A stretch of DNA of 9,460 nt from an uncultured Lachnospiraceae bacterium (lineage in GTDB: Bacteria; Bacillota; Clostridia; Lachnospirales; Lachnospiraceae): positions 1 to 9,460 of the forward strand of contig CAMWOK010000096.1 in the NCBI GenBank assembly GCA_947175845.1, given 5' to 3'. The notes below the pieces were generated by a model that saw only the letters and a program-made list of their open reading frames with translations, did no database searches and had not been told where the DNA came from. The first letter of the stretch is position 1, and each line of letters opens with the position of its first letter. The position numbers and the translations under genes were made by a program. Positions 6,058-9,460 of the stretch are shown here, in pieces.

Positions 6058-8539
6058 CTTCTTCCCTCTGCATCAGTTCCCTCAGATCGCTCCCGTCATC
6101 CGCGCGCTGCTCCATCCTGCCCATATTGACAAACAGGCTTGCATCCCCGCGCACCAGGCCGTGCACTTCCCCGACAATCGTGCCGTTGATCTGTCCCTGC
6201 ACGATGCCGTCGACGCGCATCAGGCCGCTGGCGCGCTCGAGCTTCAGCGGAATGGACACCGCAAACGACGTCCTGTCGATAATCTTCTCGCCCAGCAGCA
6301 GAATCTGCGGCAGCACAAACATAACGGTGAAAATCGAGAGGATCGTTCCTCTTCCAAGGCACTGTCCGATGCCGCACACCGCGCCGTCCGAGGACATCTG
6401 CCCGATAAAGATGCCCGCGAGCGCAAGCATCGTGCCGGACGTGACAATCGTTGGAAACGCGAAGTTCATAGTCTCGATGATCGCGTCTTTTTTTGGCATC
6501 TTATCTTTGATTTCCATAAAGCGGCCGGAGATGACAATCGCGTAGTCGATGTTTGCGCCCATCTGTATGGAGGACACAATCATGGCGCTCAGGAAAAACA
6601 CATTTTTCTGCTCCACAGACGGGAAGGAAAAGTTCACCCAGATAACTCCCTGGATGACCGCGATCAGCAGCACCGGCATCCCCGCCGACATAAATGTGAA
6701 CAGCAGTACGACCAGCACCGCGAGTATGGAGACCACATTCACGACTGTGTTGTCCCGCTGGAAGGTCTTGTACAGGTCGTACTGGCTGGTCGATTCGCCC
6801 GGAATGAGCACCTCTGCCTTGTCGTAGTACTTTCCCGCAATCTCGTGCATCTCGTCGAGAAAGGCAAACGTCTCCTCGCCCTCCTCCGGCAGTGTCAGAT
6901 AGATCAGCATACGGCTGTATCTGGCCCCCTGCAGCTGGTCGAGCGCGATCTGCATCTTGGTGTGCGCATCCTCGAGGGTATCCATCAGGTCGTCGTCGAG
7001 CGTGACATAGCCCTGATCAACCTCGTCATACAGAAACAGAAACACGTCAATCAGGGGCACACTGTAGTTCGAAAAACCGTTGATAATCTTGGCGTAATTC
7101 TCGTCGTTCACCGCGTAGGCTGTGTAGAGCAGCTCCGCAATCTCATAGTCAATCTCGAGCAGCTCCGAGAACTCCCGCGCCGTCAGCTTGTCGGTCAGCA
7201 TGTAGCCGTCCATCGCCTCGGTGTTGGCAAGCCCCTGCGAGTGGTCCACCTCGGGCCTGGCATCCAGCTCGCGCAGCAGCCTGCTCTCCCGCTCATAATC
7301 CCCCGCCGGGACGACGAGCGCGACAAAATTTTCCGCCCCGAAGCTCTCCTCTATCATTTCGTCCACAAGCATGGCCTCGCTCTGAACTGGTGTTTCGAGC
7401 TGCGTGTAGCCGTACACATACGGACAGTGCGACTGGATGACATACGCGCCCACCAGCACCACGAGAAACAGCGGCGGCACGACAAAGCGCGTCCTGTACG
7501 CAAATTTTCCCACAAACGGAATATCCGGGATAAAGCTCTTGTGCTTTGTCTTATCCATCGCCTTTCCAAAGAGCATGATAAGCCCCGGCATCAGCAGAAA
7601 CACACCGAGCAGGCTCAGCAAAATCGCCCGGATCAGGCACAGCGCCATGTCGCTTCCGATGCCAAACTGCATGAACATCATGGCGATCAGGCCGCCCATC
7701 GTGGTCAGCGAGCTTGAGAAAATCTCGGGGATCGCCTTGCTGAGCGCCACTATGTCAGCCTCCCGTATGCCCAGCGTCTGATGCTCCTCCTTGTAGCGGT
7801 TGCAGAAGATAACCGCGTAATCGACCGACAGCGCAAGCTGCAGCACGATCGTCACCGAGTCCGACACAAACGAGATCGTGCCCATCATAAAATTTGTCCC
7901 CTTGGTGATCAGCGCCGCCGAGCAGAACGTCAGCAGCAGCACCGGCACCTCCGCCCAGGTCTGCGATGTGAGCAGCAGCACGGAGACGACAACGATCGCG
8001 ACCAGCACGCTGATCACGGACATCTCCTTTGCCAGCTGCTCCGCGGACGCGTTGCCCATCGCGGTAGACACGTAGACGTCATACCCGTCCAGCAATGCCC
8101 GCACCTCCCCGAGCGCCTCGAGCGCCCGCTCGTCGGTCTCCTCGTACCCAAACGTGATACTGTAGAGCGCCGAAAAATTGTTGTAGTGGCTCTTGGAGTT
8201 ATCAAAGTCCAGCATGATAATGCTGTCAAACTCCTTAAGCGTTTCATAAATCTTATCCGCCTCCTCATAGGGGATGTTCGTCACCATCACTTTGGCGGTC
8301 CCGTAGGTGATAAACTGCTCCTCCATGCGGTCCAGCCCCCGGCTCGTCTCCGTCGTTTCCGGCAGGTACGCCGAGAGCGCATTTTCCACTAAAACCCAGT
8401 TCATGGACACCACCGAGAAGATCAGTGCGATGCCAAACAGCAGAAAAAACAGATTGCGCCTGTCGACGATAAAGGTCGCCGCCTTGATCATAAACCCGCC
8501 GTCCTCTCCGCCTTTCCTGGATTGCTCTTCCTTAGCCAT
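6041..8539 (-). CDS. MMPL/RND-family transporter
   Basis: This 832-residue membrane protein has the two-fold RND layout. TM1 (about 28-48) is followed by an extracytoplasmic loop (49-172) and TM2-6 (173-325). TM7 (350-370) is followed by a larger loop (371-596) and TM8-12 (597-750). The proton-relay Asp-Tyr pairs typical of MmpL proteins are present in TM4 (SVDYAVIF, Asp240-Tyr241) and TM10 (GANIDYAIV, Asp665-Tyr666), so proton-driven transport is plausible. MMPL proteins export lipids, lipid-linked molecules or drugs, but the substrate here is not evident. Loop 2 holds a long acidic helical stretch (about 450-540). The cytoplasmic tail (751-832) contains a glycine-periodic segment (772-798) that looks like a short beta-helix. 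The ATG at 8537-8539 has an AGGAGAGG ribosome binding site and lies about 32 bases into the predicted transcript. It is the first gene of the operon and overlaps the GLUG-protein gene. Confidence 0.92.
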   Translation of the reverse strand: MAKEEQSRKGGEDGGFMIKAATFIVDRRNLFFLLFGIALIFSVVSMNWVLVENALSAYLPETTETSRGLDRMEEQFITYGTAKVMVTNIPYEEADKIYETLKEFDSIIMLDFDNSKSHYNNFSALYSITFGYEETDERALEALGEVRALLDGYDVYVSTAMGNASAEQLAKEMSVISVLVAIVVVSVLLLTSQTWAEVPVLLLTFCSAALITKGTNFMMGTISFVSDSVTIVLQLALSVDYAVIFCNRYKEEHQTLGIREADIVALSKAIPEIFSSSLTTMGGLIAMMFMQFGIGSDMALCLIRAILLSLLGVFLLMPGLIMLFGKAMDKTKHKSFIPDIPFVGKFAYRTRFVVPPLFLVVLVGAYVIQSHCPYVYGYTQLETPVQSEAMLVDEMIEESFGAENFVALVVPAGDYERESRLLRELDARPEVDHSQGLANTEAMDGYMLTDKLTAREFSELLEIDYEIAELLYTAYAVNDENYAKIINGFSNYSVPLIDVFLFLYDEVDQGYVTLDDDLMDTLEDAHTKMQIALDQLQGARYSRMLIYLTLPEEGEETFAFLDEMHEIAGKYYDKAEVLIPGESTSQYDLYKTFQRDNTVVNVVSILAVLVVLLFTFMSAGMPVLLIAVIQGVIWVNFSFPSVEQKNVFFLSAMIVSSIQMGANIDYAIVISGRFMEIKDKMPKKDAIIETMNFAFPTIVTSGTMLALAGIFIGQMSSDGAVCGIGQCLGRGTILSIFTVMFVLPQILLLGEKIIDRTSFAVSIPLKLERASGLMRVDGIVQGQINGTIVGEVHGLVRGDASLFVNMGRMEQRADDGSDLRELMQREEGEADA

Positions 8540-8577
8540 GTTCTTTTCCTCTCCTTCAACACTTGTTCACTGCGTAT

Positions 8578-8606
8578 AGTATAGTACACAACCGCTGCTT
8601 TTTCAA
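8578..8606 (-). promoter_or_regulatory. Sigma-A type promoter of the MMPL/GLUG operon
   Basis: On the minus strand TTGAAA (8601-8606) and TATACT (8578-8583) are separated by exactly 17 bases. Each hexamer differs from the consensus by one base, so this is the strongest promoter seen in the window. AT-rich sequence at 8625-8665 upstream could act as an UP element. The predicted start of transcription is near 8571, giving a leader of about 32 bases before the pump ATG. Confidence 0.8.
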
Positions 8607-8607
8607 G

Positions 8608-8624
8608 AATGACTTATAGTCATT
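8608..8624. promoter_or_regulatory. 17-bp palindrome next to the -35 box, candidate operator
   Basis: AATGACT, TAT, AGTCATT is a perfect 7-bp inverted repeat. It begins 2 bases upstream of the -35 hexamer, at about -37 to -53. The size and symmetry fit the binding site of a dimeric regulator such as a TetR/AcrR-type protein, a common controller of pump genes. Its position would suit either an activator or a repressor that competes with polymerase. No regulator is encoded in the window, so the protein is unknown. Confidence 0.6.
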
Positions 8625-8683
8625 TTCTGATTTAATAGTTTCTTTATATTTTGAAGAAGTTCGTCCGTAAACGCATACACCGG

Positions 8684-8726
8684 AAAAACAAGGCGGCTGC
8701 CTGCCTTTTTCAGCCTGCAACCGCCT
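8684..8726 (-). terminator. Rho-independent terminator after the glycosyltransferase gene
   Basis: On the minus strand AGGCGGTTGC (8717-8726) pairs with GCAGCCGCCT (8691-8700) through ten pairs, including one G-U. An inner CTG/CAG extension is possible, and the stem is followed by TGTTTTT (8684-8690). It lies about 115 bases after the glycosyltransferase stop codon and before the MMPL promoter, so it separates the two transcription units. Confidence 0.85.
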
Positions 8727-8805
8727 ATTCTTACCAGCTTATCTCACTGTCTTTTACAGATTCTCCACTGTCTACCCTCTGTTCTGCCGCTTCCGCTCTT
8801 CTGAT

Positions 8806-8840
8806 GTCAGTTTTGTAAAATCCGGGGTATCAAAACTGAC
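8806..8840. repeat. Perfect 10-bp inverted repeat directly after the glycosyltransferase stop
   Basis: GTCAGTTTTG (8806-8815) and CAAAACTGAC (8831-8840) are exact reverse complements around a 15-base centre. One arm begins one base after the TAA of the glycosyltransferase. In RNA it would form a 10-bp stem, but no T-run follows it on the minus strand, so it is not a standard terminator. It could protect the 3' end of the transcript or be a remnant of a small mobile repeat. The structure is certain; the role is not. Confidence 0.65.
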
Positions 8841-8841
8841 T

Positions 8842-9460
8842 TTACAATTGATTCAAGTATGTTTCCCACGCACGGTTCACCCGCTCCGGCGCCATCCGCT
8901 CAGTTATGGTGCAGGCGTTCTCGCGCAGCTTCCGCTCAAATTCTTTGTCCTCAAAAATTCTGCGGAATGCGTCCGCGAGCGCAAAGGCATCCCCCACAGG
9001 GACGAGCAGTCCGTTGACTTCGTTTTCAATCAGCGCAGCCGCCCCCCCGCAGGGGCAGTCTGTCGCGATGACCGGAATCCCCAGCGCCATCGCCTCCATG
9101 ATGGAGTTGGGCATTCCCTCCGTGTTGGAGGTCAGTGTAAAAATTCTCGCCTTGCAGATGTGCGCCGCGACATCCTCCACATTCCCCGGGAGTGAGATTC
9201 TGCCGTCCAGCCCCTTTTCCGCGACGAGTGCCTCCAACGCCGCTCTGAGCTCTCCCTCCCCGTAGATCACAAGCTGCACCGCGGGATACTCATCCGCAAT
9301 CTTTGCAAAGGCATGGATCAGCATCGTATGGTTTTTGTTCTCGTCGAGCCTGCCCACCGAAACGATCAGATACGCGCGCTACGAGAAGATTTTACTTCCC
9401 ATAAACTTAGGATTAAACGGATTTTGCAGAATCTCGCTCCTACTTCGGACACATCTCGCA
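8842..9460 (-). pseudogene. GT4-family glycosyltransferase, C-terminal part, interrupted by an in-frame stop
   Basis: The readable 3' part encodes the nucleotide-sugar-binding domain of a GT-B fold glycosyltransferase. It has the strand and loop YLIVSVGRLDENKNH, the strand VQLVIYGEGEL, and EGMPNSIMEAMALG with the family's two glutamates 8 residues apart. ATDCPCGGAAALI follows, as in exopolysaccharide or capsule glycosyltransferases. The enzyme would transfer a sugar from a nucleotide-sugar donor in the cytoplasm. A TAG at 9379-9381 breaks the frame, yet upstream in the same frame EILQNPFNPKFMGSKIFS reads like the linker that normally precedes this domain. The frame therefore seems intact apart from the stop, and the GTG at 9355-9357, inside a conserved strand, is unlikely to be a true start. 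Bases 9382-9432 are only about one-third GC, unlike the rest. A nonsense mutation, a recombination joint or a bad contig end would each explain this. The 5' part lies outside the window. Confidence 0.75.

Noticed and set aside
5903..7717. 604-codon open frame on the plus strand opposite the MMPL gene
   Set aside because: It is antisense to a well-supported gene. Its translation is rich in His, Arg and Gln with no recognisable domain, as expected from the complement of GC-rich codons.
8742..8773. Two similar copies, TCTCACTGTCT and TCTCCACTGTCT, 9 bases apart
   Set aside because: The repeat is short and imperfect, lies between a stop codon and a terminator, and has no link to a promoter. It may be chance.
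8540..8841. Possible small gene or non-coding RNA in the largest intergenic gap
   Set aside because: The gap is explained by the inverted repeat, terminator, palindrome and promoter. No short frame with a ribosome binding site was seen.
9355..9357. GTG as a true start of a short glycosyltransferase-like protein
   Set aside because: The codon lies inside the conserved strand IVSVGRL, and homologous sequence continues upstream. A real start here would cut the fold in half.

Overview
The window looks like a chromosomal piece from a moderately high-GC Bacillota, most likely a Clostridia/Lachnospiraceae-type gut bacterium. This is an inference from strong GGAGG-type ribosome binding sites, AT-rich promoters between GC-rich genes, and the family types present: a heterodimer-type ABC exporter pair, a Firmicutes-style MMPL pump and a GLUG-repeat surface protein. 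All genes lie on the minus strand, so transcription runs from the right edge to the left. No RNA gene, insertion sequence, CRISPR array or origin was found.

Right edge (8842-9460): the 3' part of a GT4-type glycosyltransferase. Its reading frame is cut by an in-frame TAG at 9379-9381, although the protein homology seems to continue on both sides. It is followed by a perfect 10-bp inverted repeat and then a rho-independent terminator (8684-8726). The gap 8540-8841 also holds a very good sigma-A promoter (TTGAAA, 17 bp, TATACT) with a 17-bp palindrome next to its -35 box. Both belong to the next operon.

Centre (2200-8539): a two-gene operon. The first gene encodes an 832-residue MMPL/RND-family membrane transporter. 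The second overlaps it by 17 bp and encodes a 1285-residue exported protein anchored by a C-terminal membrane helix. That protein has two blocks of GLUG repeats with long helical segments and two beta domains inserted between them. The operon ends at a clear terminator at 2159-2188. The overlap suggests the two proteins work together at the cell envelope; the substrate cannot be read from the sequence.

Left part (29-2157): a separate operon with its own extended -10 promoter and a palindrome in the 5' leader. It encodes a complete 598-residue ABC exporter half-transporter and, through a 4-bp ATGA overlap, the first 84 residues of a second one. That second gene meets a TAA 29 bases from the left edge. 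Pairs like this normally form heterodimeric exporters.

The most interesting item is the MMPL pump plus split-solenoid GLUG protein pair, together with a glycine-periodic, bactofilin-like tail on the pump. The broken reading frames at both edges could be real lesions or poor sequence at contig ends, and should be checked before being interpreted.
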